From an uncultured Fibrobacter sp. (lineage in GTDB: Bacteria > Fibrobacterota > Fibrobacteria > Fibrobacterales > Fibrobacteraceae): 64,000 nucleotides of DNA. The translations under genes were made by a program, and so were the position numbers. The stretch is from contig CAMHOW010000002.1 of assembly GCA_946186895.1 (NCBI GenBank), forward strand, positions 48,227 through 112,226, read 5' to 3'. This document shows positions 17,301 through 25,003 of the stretch, one piece after another (the stretch's first letter is position 1; each line of letters opens with the position of its first letter). The notes beneath the pieces were generated by a model that did no database searches, was not told the DNA's origin, and saw nothing but the letters and a program-made list of their open reading frames with translations.

Positions 17301-19276
17301 AAATAGTTATAGAAGTGGGTTCGCTTATTCGCGGCATCAAGTTCATCTTTATTGTCCTTATCTGCGCTTGTAATGGTTCCACCACCGCTAGGTGCATAAA
17401 AGAGGATGGCCGATGTTTCTGTCGTGACAGGAAGGTAAAACGTTCCAGAAATTTGGGAGTTGAAATAGAACACGAACTTTCCGTTAAGGGCTTCCCTGTT
17501 CCCTTGGGCATCCTGGGCGTAACCTTGCGCCATATTCGACGTCACACCGCCAGCAAACTCCACAATCATGAACCCGTTATGGAGAATGTCGTCGTCATGT
17601 AGACTTAGGTAGGCGTAGCATTGATTGAGCTCATGGATCACATTGTATGTTCCGTCCATGTTCTGCATACTGGATACGTAGTAATTGTTTCCGTTGACTA
17701 AATGGTCTCCTTTACCAATTTCCTTGCACCTCTTATTCGCCGTTTTCTTCAACTCGCTGTTGACCGATGTCGTTTTCTTTAACCAATCCAAGGTGTCTTT
17801 TAGGATAATGGCCTGCGGCACCTTGTGCTGCGCATTTATCAGCTGCCCGTAAGCTTCCATATCCGCAATGTTATTCCAATAGTTATCGCTGACATTCTTG
17901 AGTACATTATCTGTTTTACTCCAAGTGCCAATTTTGCTGCTTTGGACACGGCCCGCATCTTCAGGAGAGTAAAAGGAAAAATAGCGATTACTACTAGCGC
18001 CCACATTTGCACCAGACGCCGTATAACAAGTCGAAGTTAAGAAGAAACCTTCACAGAAGCCGCTCGGGCAACGGGTCGCCTTTCCACAACTAAGGTCGCC
18101 ATTGTGCCAAGTCCCCCACATATCATAGTGTCCGGCACAAGCATTTTGGCAAAACGATGCTTGGAATCCATTGTACACATATACTTTGCTTCCAAGATTT
18201 ATCTTTCTATTTCCACTAGAATTTTGTTCTGCCAAAACCTTCGCCAAGTACGTATTTTTTCCTACGCCGGGATGGCTCGAATTGGAATTAATAGTCCCAT
18301 CGTCATTAACATGAGTGTGGTTGACCGTTCCTTCCCAATTGAATACGGCATTATCCTTGAAAACAAAATTCTTCGTCACCTTGAAGCCATAGTCTGCCGA
18401 TCCACGGTTAAAGGTTCCACCTACGGTAAAATTGCCGTTTACATCAACAGCACAGTTGGCCGCATAATTCCCTGCAACATGGAGGTCTCCGTGTATGGTG
18501 AGCGTGCCACCTGCGCACGAAGAAACATTGCCGCCAACATAGGCCACATTGCTACCAGAACCGACAATGCTATTACCGCTTACGGTCAGGTTTCCTCCAA
18601 CGTACAAGTCCGCACCGGCAAGCCCAGTGGCACTGTTGGCAGGACCTTGTAGTGTAACGTCCCCTGTAACGATAAGCTGATCAGAAACCGTAGGTTGGTT
18701 TCCGCTAAAATTTCCGTTGACAATGGCAGATTGGATGGTCGGCGAGTTTGTAAGACTGCTGACCGACCCCTGGAACGCCTTGTCAAAAGTTATATGGTGC
18801 GTAGTCGATGGAATTTTTACACGGTACAAACCGTCTACATTCAAGATGGCAATCTCACTATGGCTAGCCGCTCCATTCCTGGACACGCCCTCCGATACAA
18901 GTTTCAGCTTATAGCTATTGTTTTCTGTGCTGACGCCGGTAAGCCACACGCGAAAAGACTGACCCGCCCGAACAAGTTCTGCAAGTTGGTTATCAAGTTC
19001 TACGGCCTTGTTTCCATTCACTTTATACTGACGTATAAGAGCACCAACATCATTTGCATGGTAAGTCATCCAACTGACGGCACTTTCGATACCCGCTACC
19101 GCACTCTGATAAGCCTCGCGCTCCAACATACGGTTGGCACTGGATCGACCCTCGCTAGTAATCCACTTATAGGTGGCCGTAGCCGCAATGGTGGCCACGA
19201 GCATAAAGAGCAACACGGTGACAAGGGATACACCGAGCTTACTTCTTAATTCCGAATTTTGAATTCCGAACTTCAT
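11327..19276 (-). CDS. Giant pilin-like (PilX-type) protein with multi-domain ectodomain
   Basis: Predicted 2649 residues. The ATG at 19276 is chosen: AGGAGG lies six bases upstream and the preceding gene stops at 19287. A basic leader (MKFGIQNSELRSK) precedes one hydrophobic helix (LGVSLVTVLLFMLVATIAATATYKW), as in PilX/GspK-like minor pilins, although the usual Glu5 is absent. Residues of about 180-330 form a beta-helix-like GN/GG repeat stretch (VGGNLTVSGN, VHGDLHVAGNY type). The middle is Cys-rich beta domains. The C-terminal third holds Ig-like repeats (TYTYSIVYDGNTFC) matching lipoprotein B and ends LSNCY. It is last in an operon with three minor pseudopilins. Possible role: tip or shaft protein of a pseudopilus. 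The size is far beyond the usual 150-250 residues of PilX. Confidence 0.85.
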   Translation of the reverse strand: MKFGIQNSELRSKLGVSLVTVLLFMLVATIAATATYKWITSEGRSSANRMLEREAYQSAVAGIESAVSWMTYHANDVGALIRQYKVNGNKAVELDNQLAELVRAGQSFRVWLTGVSTENNSYKLKLVSEGVSRNGAASHSEIAILNVDGLYRVKIPSTTHHITFDKAFQGSVSSLTNSPTIQSAIVNGNFSGNQPTVSDQLIVTGDVTLQGPANSATGLAGADLYVGGNLTVSGNSIVGSGSNVAYVGGNVSSCAGGTLTIHGDLHVAGNYAANCAVDVNGNFTVGGTFNRGSADYGFKVTKNFVFKDNAVFNWEGTVNHTHVNDDGTINSNSSHPGVGKNTYLAKVLAEQNSSGNRKINLGSKVYVYNGFQASFCQNACAGHYDMWGTWHNGDLSCGKATRCPSGFCEGFFLTSTCYTASGANVGASSNRYFSFYSPEDAGRVQSSKIGTWSKTDNVLKNVSDNYWNNIADMEAYGQLINAQHKVPQAIILKDTLDWLKKTTSVNSELKKTANKRCKEIGKGDHLVNGNNYYVSSMQNMDGTYNVIHELNQCYAYLSLHDDDILHNGFMIVEFAGGVTSNMAQGYAQDAQGNREALNGKFVFYFNSQISGTFYLPVTTETSAILFYAPSGGGTITSADKDNKDELDAANKRTHFYNYFILSAGVGKTMTFDKVTVNGTVIMADESQASIADGNVNLQYKSSVIDALEKAGMIEENPDYTALANPSAAANGAGIAGGGAPDDYYIATAPQLSITIETQYANAERIDNIAENGEEAEGAFIVLPRIIYLPGSPEGRLSDYYNVLPLNSKLQVQNKNVDCGGALPVTGKLVPSANHKLTSGNYTCTVSGTLGGKESTVPFYVVVSGGNSGTASVTFVKGQEELKKTDPAANVQLRVPTSDPAQNYTIKVTFPSYNTSEWEVEAQGANAGCAAGTTCTFVISSATEIHPIFTVKNKNASSGQLDFQIVEATGCDIGSPYIESIMVSNNIGVRRHTLAEWCNANGDGSTDEDKAFCLKKSNPDCNVAKGWVQAVGSQCQVNSTNETWTCKNMADIYLQPVYSNIPTGCEILIPGTNLADHNNFGDADEVPLYASLKSKPFTFTTGFTTEKGEQTAIADAQTIHISVERWSTTENKYNEVSTSDCSYENFKDAVEGPEHCSVPVYYGDRVTLSFPKDGDDDHFNYWMCESGPDCPTPKVPSHTDSYTRSVTGSDQVIAHFEETDKHCFFDEFKNTAYSNRTAVLCGAGNTETLYCIDGDGKHPNAKWVLQSGASGNIEFNGDGRISLSAQATRTQKESEKPSVTIMSRAQAGVYGTLKAQFQVPREGVNARDIARSTIKQSGFILRSNTEVTNYLMLNIYSDKDNNLWARLCPNGGETCQSKKVGSAEVHPGDVILAALTLEKAAEGTTNAGKDVLNIHAYTQAFSTSYSEVEFVLDDANQNNEYVGFRLSDQNFKVYGIGWKSDDYFAKCWDTYPIISCSFKAAYPGGIVPKDKPGFVDGVKPWVGFSRWFSSYDSQCGAEYYYSGNDAGCSGTVENTTTYKSCPSTGYHFGDGSDGVHGVGDEKAARVGVTSYCGTVYGEASAWATSEVTAHCGKFWVGDITPCQEHHNFTASITGSEGSYFALDNAGTGLGNLRDAELVVTMSTTSELEVSVYLFSRTSGYYYSGEDAVYSRPYTTTVSASDPVITVNVNDIADADGFDPEKVAGVYVKYTATTGTSVTSVHSSCPNALGLKSCKAEYIKASNEWKVTAVVNNSAQAGALDVSKVSVSIGDDNTTTSTNLTGKYKDCTTSPSECAFTNETDQEWTFALDHSPYYSMGSENSISYQFTVDLYDMGKTNHADKSPCVTPVEKVSRISRSCSISDAMKTVSPGAGIPALTYSITGCPTRDDACKYKVVLKKGNTLVTTVLAETSANGTITDNTTDPDAANKTTQLAEGDDYKLVLQSTSTEFPFTECSQTFSVAVSTEGVVTGECEFNPSTVYTGNSTTLDITSVGESSKWEERSGNQISGTLSGGGGTQSVTIDRYNSGNVNHYAVTAPNTANTYTYSIVYDGNTFCTASLTVQALGDVLTATCPNISTYPLKSTTWGIQMNGASNLTKTVSRTVSIANVGSWSKDCSSTSCGDMDATTAPASVADYTYGLTADGTPLCSNKEYKVLNPLVCKVNGTAITNGQEINMEEGGSFTFKAEWASGATNGQASECKLTGSNVAASGGNCNYLWNFNSSIPVSPSGTGEKEYSYTTTLNYNGASAGPFTCNWKMKVKKAKPSFDCPTNLKATVGETNNVTITPQNVTGCDEGGDYCYYKIEGWGASGTESTGYTNTTGALPSFTNSSTTTSGDTAIYVVSLRNSSGTTSHNCSVTFAAASSCECTCSDCSTIVVGNDVGVEGGSSSVICAFGAFISAVNANNQAYPEINDETVSSYCDGVGGCSSTYSSIEKKDGGYYMEIPTNTQWRKFKVTGATVNPCEPYTSVPSIASCAAPALAAPGGSVKISPNITGCNLTQGCSYTISASGTSDKTGTYYAGDLVFTGESQAGTYNYSISISNSNGAAASSCSFSVKYQNPTTVSNWVSGDNSDNKTLSAGLYNIQKCNGGTGTKTTQAKSTFRDFWNNFSNSSGSYYWNNGDSYADGEAKVVFPVTLSIPTGKTVTLSNCY

Positions 19277-19286
19277 AAATTCCCTC

Positions 19287-20678
19287 CTAGTGCTCAAGGC
19301 CGTTACTTGGGGTGGGTACCACGATGGTCACGTCTCCGGTCTCGCCAACCTCGCCACCCTTGCCGCCACGAGCAATCTGCAGTTCTAGCATCAAGGCCTT
19401 CACATTCTTCTTGTCAACGATATTGAGAGACTTGGTCTTGTCAAATTCGTAATTGGCGCCGGCTACACGCCTAAGCTTCAGGTCTGCTATTGTAATAGAG
19501 CCTGCCGATACCGCAGGAGAATAAGTAGAAAAGGTAAAGGCAATACAGACATTCGCTATAGCTTCTGGTACAGAGAAACGCATAGCCCTTTTTCCTTCGG
19601 ACTTGTCGTTGGTCGGCGGGTAAAAAAGAAAGTCATCTAACAAGGTTCTCCCACCCTTTTTAGGCTTTTCGCCAGTCGCATTGCGGAATCCCACCGCCAT
19701 ATGGTCCCTGCCCGGAACAAACATTTGGGCAGCATCGGTCGCCGAAATGTAGGGCATGTAGAACGACAGTTCATACTCCATTTCAGGTTCAAAGTTGATT
19801 TTTGCACACTTGGTATTCCATACGTCCGCCTCGGCATTATTGGGGGCGACATACAGCTCATTCCTGCTTTTCCCATCAGTGAGAATCACGTCATTATCGA
19901 AATCGTAATTCACGGCAAAGCCCGTGACGGTGACACTCGAGCCACCCGTGGTAACACTGGTCGGCACAACTACATCGCCATTTTCAGGGCGGGCTAAAAG
20001 CTTAAAGGCACTAGCTCCACCGCTAGGGAACATATCCTCTTCCTGGTAGTCTGCTGCAGCATTGCTCCTAATCGTAGGTATTCCCGGATAGACCTTGAAT
20101 TTTTCTACGCCTTCGGCTATGTCAACAGGGTCCGGAGTCGAAGCAGCTCCGTCTGAGCAGGGGTCGCCGGTAGGAAGGTCGAAATCATCGTCCTTGCGGA
20201 GGACTTTACAGCTGCGCTTGAGAACCTTGTTTTCGACATACCAGTTTACCTGCTCTATGGCCTGGTAATGGCCCAAGGTATCGTAGCGGATTCGCCGAAT
20301 GGTCAGGTTGTCGTAGGTACCAGAAACGATATTATAAGACGAATAGTCCTTGCTATTGACATTTTCGTTGTTGGGGTCCATATAGATGCAGTCCGTTTGA
20401 CCCGTAGAACAGCTCGTGTATTTTTCGAAGATGTCCTCATCACCAACGACAGTAGAATCCTTTGCACTTTTTGCACCCATCTGGGCCACGTCTTCCTTGA
20501 AGAGAGAAGCCACCCCCTCTGCCGTCTGGGTGGCCCGGAGCATATTCTGAGTACGCACGCGGAACTTGGTGGAGTTGCTAAAGGCCTGCCCCGCCACTAC
20601 GACGATAATACCCACGATCATCATATAGACCATGAGTTCCATCAAGGTGAAACCCGATTTTTCTCGCCTGAAAATCAT
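19287..20678 (-). CDS. PilW-like prepilin-type protein
   Basis: 463 residues with a type IV prepilin leader REKSG^FTLMELMVYMMIVGIIVVVAG: Gly before the cut site, Phe+1, Glu+5, then a hydrophobic helix. The size and the long beta-rich C-terminal domain fit PilW-like minor pilins. SSVTVTGFAVNYDFDNDVILT and LSFYMPYISATDAAQMF lie in the ectodomain. The ATG overlaps the previous stop by four bases (ATGA), so translation is likely coupled. A prepilin peptidase is expected elsewhere in the genome. Role: minor component that primes or caps a pilus or pseudopilus. Confidence 0.85.
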   Translation of the reverse strand: MIFRREKSGFTLMELMVYMMIVGIIVVVAGQAFSNSTKFRVRTQNMLRATQTAEGVASLFKEDVAQMGAKSAKDSTVVGDEDIFEKYTSCSTGQTDCIYMDPNNENVNSKDYSSYNIVSGTYDNLTIRRIRYDTLGHYQAIEQVNWYVENKVLKRSCKVLRKDDDFDLPTGDPCSDGAASTPDPVDIAEGVEKFKVYPGIPTIRSNAAADYQEEDMFPSGGASAFKLLARPENGDVVVPTSVTTGGSSVTVTGFAVNYDFDNDVILTDGKSRNELYVAPNNAEADVWNTKCAKINFEPEMEYELSFYMPYISATDAAQMFVPGRDHMAVGFRNATGEKPKKGGRTLLDDFLFYPPTNDKSEGKRAMRFSVPEAIANVCIAFTFSTYSPAVSAGSITIADLKLRRVAGANYEFDKTKSLNIVDKKNVKALMLELQIARGGKGGEVGETGDVTIVVPTPSNGLEH

Positions 20679-21280
20679 CTGATTACCCCCGAGACGGTGA
20701 TGGATTGCGTAGAGTTCTTAAAGGGCCAACTGACGGTAACCTCAACACGCTTTGCATAGACATGCGATACGCAGTTGCTTCCGGCAGTTGAACAATTAGC
20801 CTGGTTTTGGAGCAGCAGCAGGGATTCCGTATTGGTCTTGTATTCGTCGTCACCCGAGAACACAACCGACACGGTGTAGGTGACCGTCATTTCATTTTCA
20901 ACAAGACCCGGTTGACCTTTCCAAGTGCGGGTGACGGTCATAACGTCTTTTTCCTTAGTAGTGCCGTCTGCACCAACCTTGGCCAAGGTAAAGCAATTCG
21001 CCACCGTAGCACCGCCGGCACCAACGCAGGGCATCAAATTTGCATCGGTAAAACTAGCAAGCCCACGGGAGCTCAACTCATCAATGACATTCTGCGCCAC
21101 CTCGGTGGCTCCATCACGACCGCGTATACGCAGCAGGGCATCGCGGTTGCCCTTTTGCAAATTCGAGACGGCGGCATAGAGGATTCCAAGCACCAGTGCT
21201 GCAATCATCACCTCTACAATGCCGATACCGCGCTTGCGGCGCAGGCTTTTGTTCAAGTTTTCTGTACACGGCGTAACCAT
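20675..21280 (-). CDS. PilV-like prepilin-type protein
   Basis: 201 residues; ATG preceded by GGGAG. Leader RRKRG^IGIVEVMIAALVLGILYAAVSNL has Gly-1, Glu+5 and a hydrophobic helix, but Ile replaces the usual Phe/Met at +1. The helix continues into a region like PilV/GspI (NVIDELSSRG) and a C-terminal beta domain with Cys pairs (MPCVGAGG...NCF, NCSTAGSNC). It lies between the GspH-like and PilW-like genes, the usual order fimT-pilV-pilW-pilX. Confidence 0.83.
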   Translation of the reverse strand: MVTPCTENLNKSLRRKRGIGIVEVMIAALVLGILYAAVSNLQKGNRDALLRIRGRDGATEVAQNVIDELSSRGLASFTDANLMPCVGAGGATVANCFTLAKVGADGTTKEKDVMTVTRTWKGQPGLVENEMTVTYTVSVVFSGDDEYKTNTESLLLLQNQANCSTAGSNCVSHVYAKRVEVTVSWPFKNSTQSITVSGVIR

Positions 21281-21289
21281 CGTGTCTCC

Positions 21290-21859
21290 CTAGATGCCAT
21301 CCCAACCGGCATCGCTTCCCATCATGGGGACAAAACTGTTCTTGGACTTCTCTTTTAGAGCGGCTCCGTAGAGGTCATTGCCGCCGTACTGCACCGCGAA
21401 ATAACCTTGAGACGGAGCAGAAGAAAGCCCTACGCGTGGTACAAACGTTGCCCCGGCCGTATACCAATTAGTAAGATTTTGACCTTCTGCATCCTTAAAT
21501 CGCGCACCGGAAACGTTGGCGTTAATGAGCTTCGTAGGGGCATCAAACATGATGCTGTCCACCTTGTCACCGAGCGGATTCGCATCACAAGCTGACTTAT
21601 AGGATACCAACTTTTGGTCGTTCACCCTTTTTACACACAATTTTGTATTCAACCGGCGGGTCTCGTTGGCGGTACGCTCCATAAAGGCCGTCAGATTGAA
21701 GGCGGCATCTTTTGTACGGGCATTGGCAACGGCCCTCTGGAATCCTGCCACTCCTATACCCGACAGAACACCCATGATGGCTACCACCGCCATCACTTCT
21801 AGCAGTGTGACACCCGCCTTATGTTTTGAACTGTTCAACATACGGTATAGCCCACCCAA
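21290..21859 (-). CDS. FimT/GspH-like pseudopilin
   Basis: 189 residues if translation begins at the TTG at 21859 (AAGGA five bases upstream). An ATG at 21841 would give 183 residues with a weaker ribosome site. Leader KHKAG^VTLLEVMAVVAIMGVLSGIG has Gly-1 and Glu+5. The C-terminal domain (SIMFDAPTKLINANVSGARF, YFAVQYGGNDLYG) is a small beta fold as in GspH/FimT. First gene of the pilin operon that ends with the giant protein. Confidence 0.82.
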   Translation of the reverse strand: MGGLYRMLNSSKHKAGVTLLEVMAVVAIMGVLSGIGVAGFQRAVANARTKDAAFNLTAFMERTANETRRLNTKLCVKRVNDQKLVSYKSACDANPLGDKVDSIMFDAPTKLINANVSGARFKDAEGQNLTNWYTAGATFVPRVGLSSAPSQGYFAVQYGGNDLYGAALKEKSKNSFVPMMGSDAGWDGI

Positions 21860-21929
21860 TAGATTCCTTATTCGTTGTTGCGCAAATGTTTACCTACACA
21901 GACAAACGCGGGATACGCAATCTCGCATT

Positions 21930-21975
21930 CCGTCTTTGGTAAAATAGCTTTTTTTTCCGAAAAAAGTTCAAAATA
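21930..21975 (-). promoter_or_regulatory. Possible promoter of the pilin operon
   Basis: On the minus strand TTGAAC is followed after about 19 nt of A/T-rich DNA by TATTTT, roughly 75-80 nt before the first pilin start. The spacer is long, so this is a weak call. Confidence 0.3.
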
Positions 21976-22062
21976 TTTTACAAAGGGGCCGGAAACGGCT
22001 TTTTCGTGATGGAAAAGGCCGTTTTATCGGGATCTGTGTAGCTAGGTCCGTATTCTACGCAT

Positions 22063-22081
22063 AAAAAGCGTCGAATGACGC
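22063..22081 (-). terminator. Short intrinsic terminator after the SulP gene
   Basis: On the minus strand GCGTC-ATTC-GACGC is followed by TTTTTATG, 11 nt after the SulP stop. The stem is only 5 bp but the T-run is clear. Confidence 0.6.
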
Positions 22082-22091
22082 GTAGGGAGAT

Positions 22092-23993
22092 CTACTTTTC
22101 TTCGATCTTTACGATGGGTTCGTCCATCATTTTCTCGGCGATGACCTCGGGAGTCTCTTCGGCAACGGCGGCGTTGGATTCCTCGGGCATCCAGGGCTTG
22201 TCCAGGCTCTTTTCCCAAGAAACGGTAGGCGCCTGCACCACCTCGTGGGACGTATCTACCACAGGGAGGCCCAAGATTTCGCGGGCCCGGTTCAAGGCGG
22301 CATCGATGTTACCCAGGGCGTTTTCTTCGCCCAGCTGCTTCAGCACCCCTGCGCGGGTCAGGGCCACCACAGGCTGGGCATGCACACCGCTCAGAAGCAG
22401 CTGCGTTCCCTCGCTCTTGCACCGATTCAGCAAATCTTCGATCATCTGGATACCGGCAGCATCGATGCTCGAAACACTGCGCATGCGCAAGATAAGGATC
22501 TTCGGCTTGTCGGAAATGCGGGCCATGGTATCCTTGAACTTGTCCACGGCACCAAAGAACAGGGAGCCGGCCAGTTCGTAAACGGCCACACCCTTGGGCA
22601 CCTGTCGGCTGAGTTCGTTGTGGGCAGCCTCTTCGTCGTCTTCCCTGAGGGCCTCAGTCACCGTCTCCATCTCGGACACATCGCTCATGCGCTTGATGAA
22701 GAGGACTGCGGCCAAAAGCACGCCCACTTCGATGGCCACCGTCAAATCGATAATCACCGTGAGGAAAAATGCCACCAGCATCACGATGACATCGCTCTTG
22801 GGAGCCTTAAACATCTTGATAAAGCTCCGGTAGCCGCACATGTTGAAGGCCACCTGGAAAAGCACGGCAGCCAGCGCCGCCATGGGGATCATCTCGGCAT
22901 ACTTACCAAGCACCAGCATAATAAGCAGAAGCACCACCGCATGCACCAGGCCCGAAACCGGGCTCACAGCGCCATTACGAATGTTGGTTGCCGTACGGGC
23001 AATGGCACCCGTAGCAGGAATGCCGCCGAATACAGGAGACAAGATGTTGGCAATACCTTGACCGAAAAGTTCGGTATTGGAGCGGTGCTTGGTACTAGTC
23101 ATACCGTCGGCCACCACGGCACTAAGCAGAGACTCGATAGCACCCAACATGGCTATAGTAAGGGCAGGCTGGAACACCTTCTGCATCATCTCAAGGCTGA
23201 TATTGGGCAAATGCGGCACCGGGAAACCGCTAGGAATATGGTTTTTCATGCCGATGGTCACCACACCGTGGCCGTTCACCGGGTCGTCCCAGCCCAGCAC
23301 CTTTACAAGGACCGTGGCCACCACAATAGCCACCAGAGAGCCCGGAACCTTCGTGGTGATTTTCGGCCACAAGATGCACACCGCCAAGGCGATAAGTCCC
23401 ACGATGACGGCATATATATTTACAGTGTCAAAAGAGGAGGCGTAAAGCTTGATCTTGCCCACCGCGTCGGCAGGGTCCTTGGCCAAGAACCGCAGCCCAA
23501 AGAAATTGGGCACCTGACCCAGCGCGATGATGATGGCGATACCCGCCGTAAAGCCCACGGTTACCGGGTACGGGATAAACTTGATGATGGCGCCAAACTT
23601 CGCAAGTCCAAAAATCACCAAAAAGATACCGGCAAGCAGGGTTGCGGAAGCCAGACCGTCGTAGCCGTACTGCGAAACGATGCCGTAAACAATCACGATG
23701 AAGGCGCCGGTGGGGCCGCCAATCTGGAAACGGGAGCCACCCAACAGCGAAATGGCAAAGCCAGCAATGATAGCCGTATAAAGCCCCTGCTCAGGACCCA
23801 CGCCCGAAGCAATGGCAAAAGCGATAGCCAGGGGGAGCGCCAAGATACCCACGATAAGCCCGCTCATCAAATCGCGGGTCAAGTCCTTGCGGGTGTAGCC
23901 GCGCCTTACGACGCGGGCAAATTCCGGGGTAATGGTCGCCACGACACCGTTCAGATAGTTCTTGACGGAATTCTTGGCATCGATAGTCTGCAT
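22092..23993 (-). CDS. SulP/SLC26-family anion transporter with STAS domain
   Basis: 633 residues. The ATG at 23993 follows AGGAG with a 7-nt spacer. About 12 membrane segments begin near residue 38 (LMSGLIVGILALPLAIAFAIASGVGPEQGLYTA pattern typical of SulP), with the conserved GGSRFQIGGPTGAF stretch. The C-terminal cytosolic STAS domain covers about residues 460-570 (ILRMRSVSSIDAAGIQMIEDL). An acidic tail follows. Such proteins carry sulfate, bicarbonate or other anions, often with Na+ or H+. The substrate cannot be read from the sequence. A TusA-like gene lies two genes upstream, which weakly favours sulfate. Confidence 0.92.
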   Translation of the reverse strand: MQTIDAKNSVKNYLNGVVATITPEFARVVRRGYTRKDLTRDLMSGLIVGILALPLAIAFAIASGVGPEQGLYTAIIAGFAISLLGGSRFQIGGPTGAFIVIVYGIVSQYGYDGLASATLLAGIFLVIFGLAKFGAIIKFIPYPVTVGFTAGIAIIIALGQVPNFFGLRFLAKDPADAVGKIKLYASSFDTVNIYAVIVGLIALAVCILWPKITTKVPGSLVAIVVATVLVKVLGWDDPVNGHGVVTIGMKNHIPSGFPVPHLPNISLEMMQKVFQPALTIAMLGAIESLLSAVVADGMTSTKHRSNTELFGQGIANILSPVFGGIPATGAIARTATNIRNGAVSPVSGLVHAVVLLLIMLVLGKYAEMIPMAALAAVLFQVAFNMCGYRSFIKMFKAPKSDVIVMLVAFFLTVIIDLTVAIEVGVLLAAVLFIKRMSDVSEMETVTEALREDDEEAAHNELSRQVPKGVAVYELAGSLFFGAVDKFKDTMARISDKPKILILRMRSVSSIDAAGIQMIEDLLNRCKSEGTQLLLSGVHAQPVVALTRAGVLKQLGEENALGNIDAALNRAREILGLPVVDTSHEVVQAPTVSWEKSLDKPWMPEESNAAVAEETPEVIAEKMMDEPIVKIEEK

Positions 23994-24063
23994 CTGGGCT
24001 CTCCTAGGTAAAGGCGGGCCCAAATTTAGAAAGTTTGTAACTATTTGTTAAGGGCTAGTAAGA

Positions 24064-24396
24064 TTAAAGTAAACCCTTCTTAGCGCTGCGCATCAGGTTC
24101 TTCACCTGCTTGTTGGTAAGCTGCGGGACCTCGGCGTCCTTCTCGCGACGGGACTTGGGTGCGCAATCCTCGCAAAGATGCTTGACTACCACGCCAAAGC
24201 TTGCGGCACCATCGACAACGTCGGTCTGGCGGGAACGGTATGACCTGAGCAAGGCCTCTTTATGGCACTTATCGCACACGCCCATCTTGGGGGGAGCGGG
24301 TTCACGCTTTTCTTTCTGTTTTTTCTCTTCGTCCATGGCCCAGGCGCGAGCGCTCGCGGCATTCTTTGCGGCAAAATGATCATCAAAAAGACTCAT
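24064..24396 (-). CDS. Small protein with CxxC...CxxC zinc-ribbon pattern
   Basis: 110 residues; ATG preceded by GGAGT. A charged N-terminal helix (DEEKKQKEKREP) precedes VCDKCHKEALL and HLCEDCAPK, a four-Cys zinc-binding arrangement, and the C-terminus is basic (RSAKKGLL). No further family is recognised. It sits between the SulP gene and an SGNH-like gene, all on the minus strand and closely spaced. Confidence 0.7.
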   Translation of the reverse strand: MSLFDDHFAAKNAASARAWAMDEEKKQKEKREPAPPKMGVCDKCHKEALLRSYRSRQTDVVDGAASFGVVVKHLCEDCAPKSRREKDAEVPQLTNKQVKNLMRSAKKGLL

Positions 24397-24409
24397 GGCA
24401 ACTCCTTTT

Positions 24410-24994
24410 CTACTTTAGCTCCCTCAATATACAATCTTCCAGGAACATAGACAGCAGGGTCACGCACAAAGAGGTAGGTTTAGAGGCCTCAGAGAAGAGG
24501 CTACGACCGAACTTGCCCCGTTCCTGCTGCTTGGCCTGGAACTTTTGCACGTGGGCATCCCAGTCAAAAATCTTCACACGGTCGGGAGCCATGTTCACGA
24601 AACCACGAATGGCCCTGTTCAGCGCCTCCAGCTGGTCCGCCCCTTCAGGAAGCATTTCGGTAGGAATTGTAAGCAGATCCAAATCGGACTGGGTCTTTTT
24701 CAGAAGTTCGTCCAACAGGGTCTGGTAGTGTTCTGCCACCACCTCGCCCACGCCCCGTTCCCGCTTAAACTCGTCGTAACCCAGGCCCAAAACAATGCGG
24801 CCGGCCTTCTTGCCAATAATGTCAGAAGACGCCCGTGCAAAGAGCTGCGGGATAGACAGCAGCATGGGGGCGTTGATGGAAAACTGCATGGGCCGGGTGG
24901 GCTCTGCGCAAAGGAGCATCTCGGAACAACGGAAGGCAGCCTCGCCCTCGGTTCCAAGCAGTTCATCGCCAATTATCAGGATACGGTTTTCCAC
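24410..24994 (-). CDS. SGNH/GDSL-like protein, function unknown
   Basis: 194 residues from a GTG at 24994, the only in-frame start after a stop; AGAGG is very close to it. The first strand RILIIGDELLG resembles the GDS block with Glu in place of Ser, and IVLGLGYDEF resembles block III (GxND) in a degenerate form. The rest is helical. If it is an SGNH fold the nucleophile Ser is missing, so it may be non-catalytic. Low-confidence family assignment. Confidence 0.5.
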   Translation of the reverse strand: MENRILIIGDELLGTEGEAAFRCSEMLLCAEPTRPMQFSINAPMLLSIPQLFARASSDIIGKKAGRIVLGLGYDEFKRERGVGEVVAEHYQTLLDELLKKTQSDLDLLTIPTEMLPEGADQLEALNRAIRGFVNMAPDRVKIFDWDAHVQKFQAKQQERGKFGRSLFSEASKPTSLCVTLLSMFLEDCILRELK

Positions 24995-25003
24995 ACCTCT
25001 AAT

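Noticed and set aside
22245..24011. 588-codon open frame on the plus strand
   Set aside because: His/Gln/Arg-rich shadow of the SulP transporter gene; no family resemblance.
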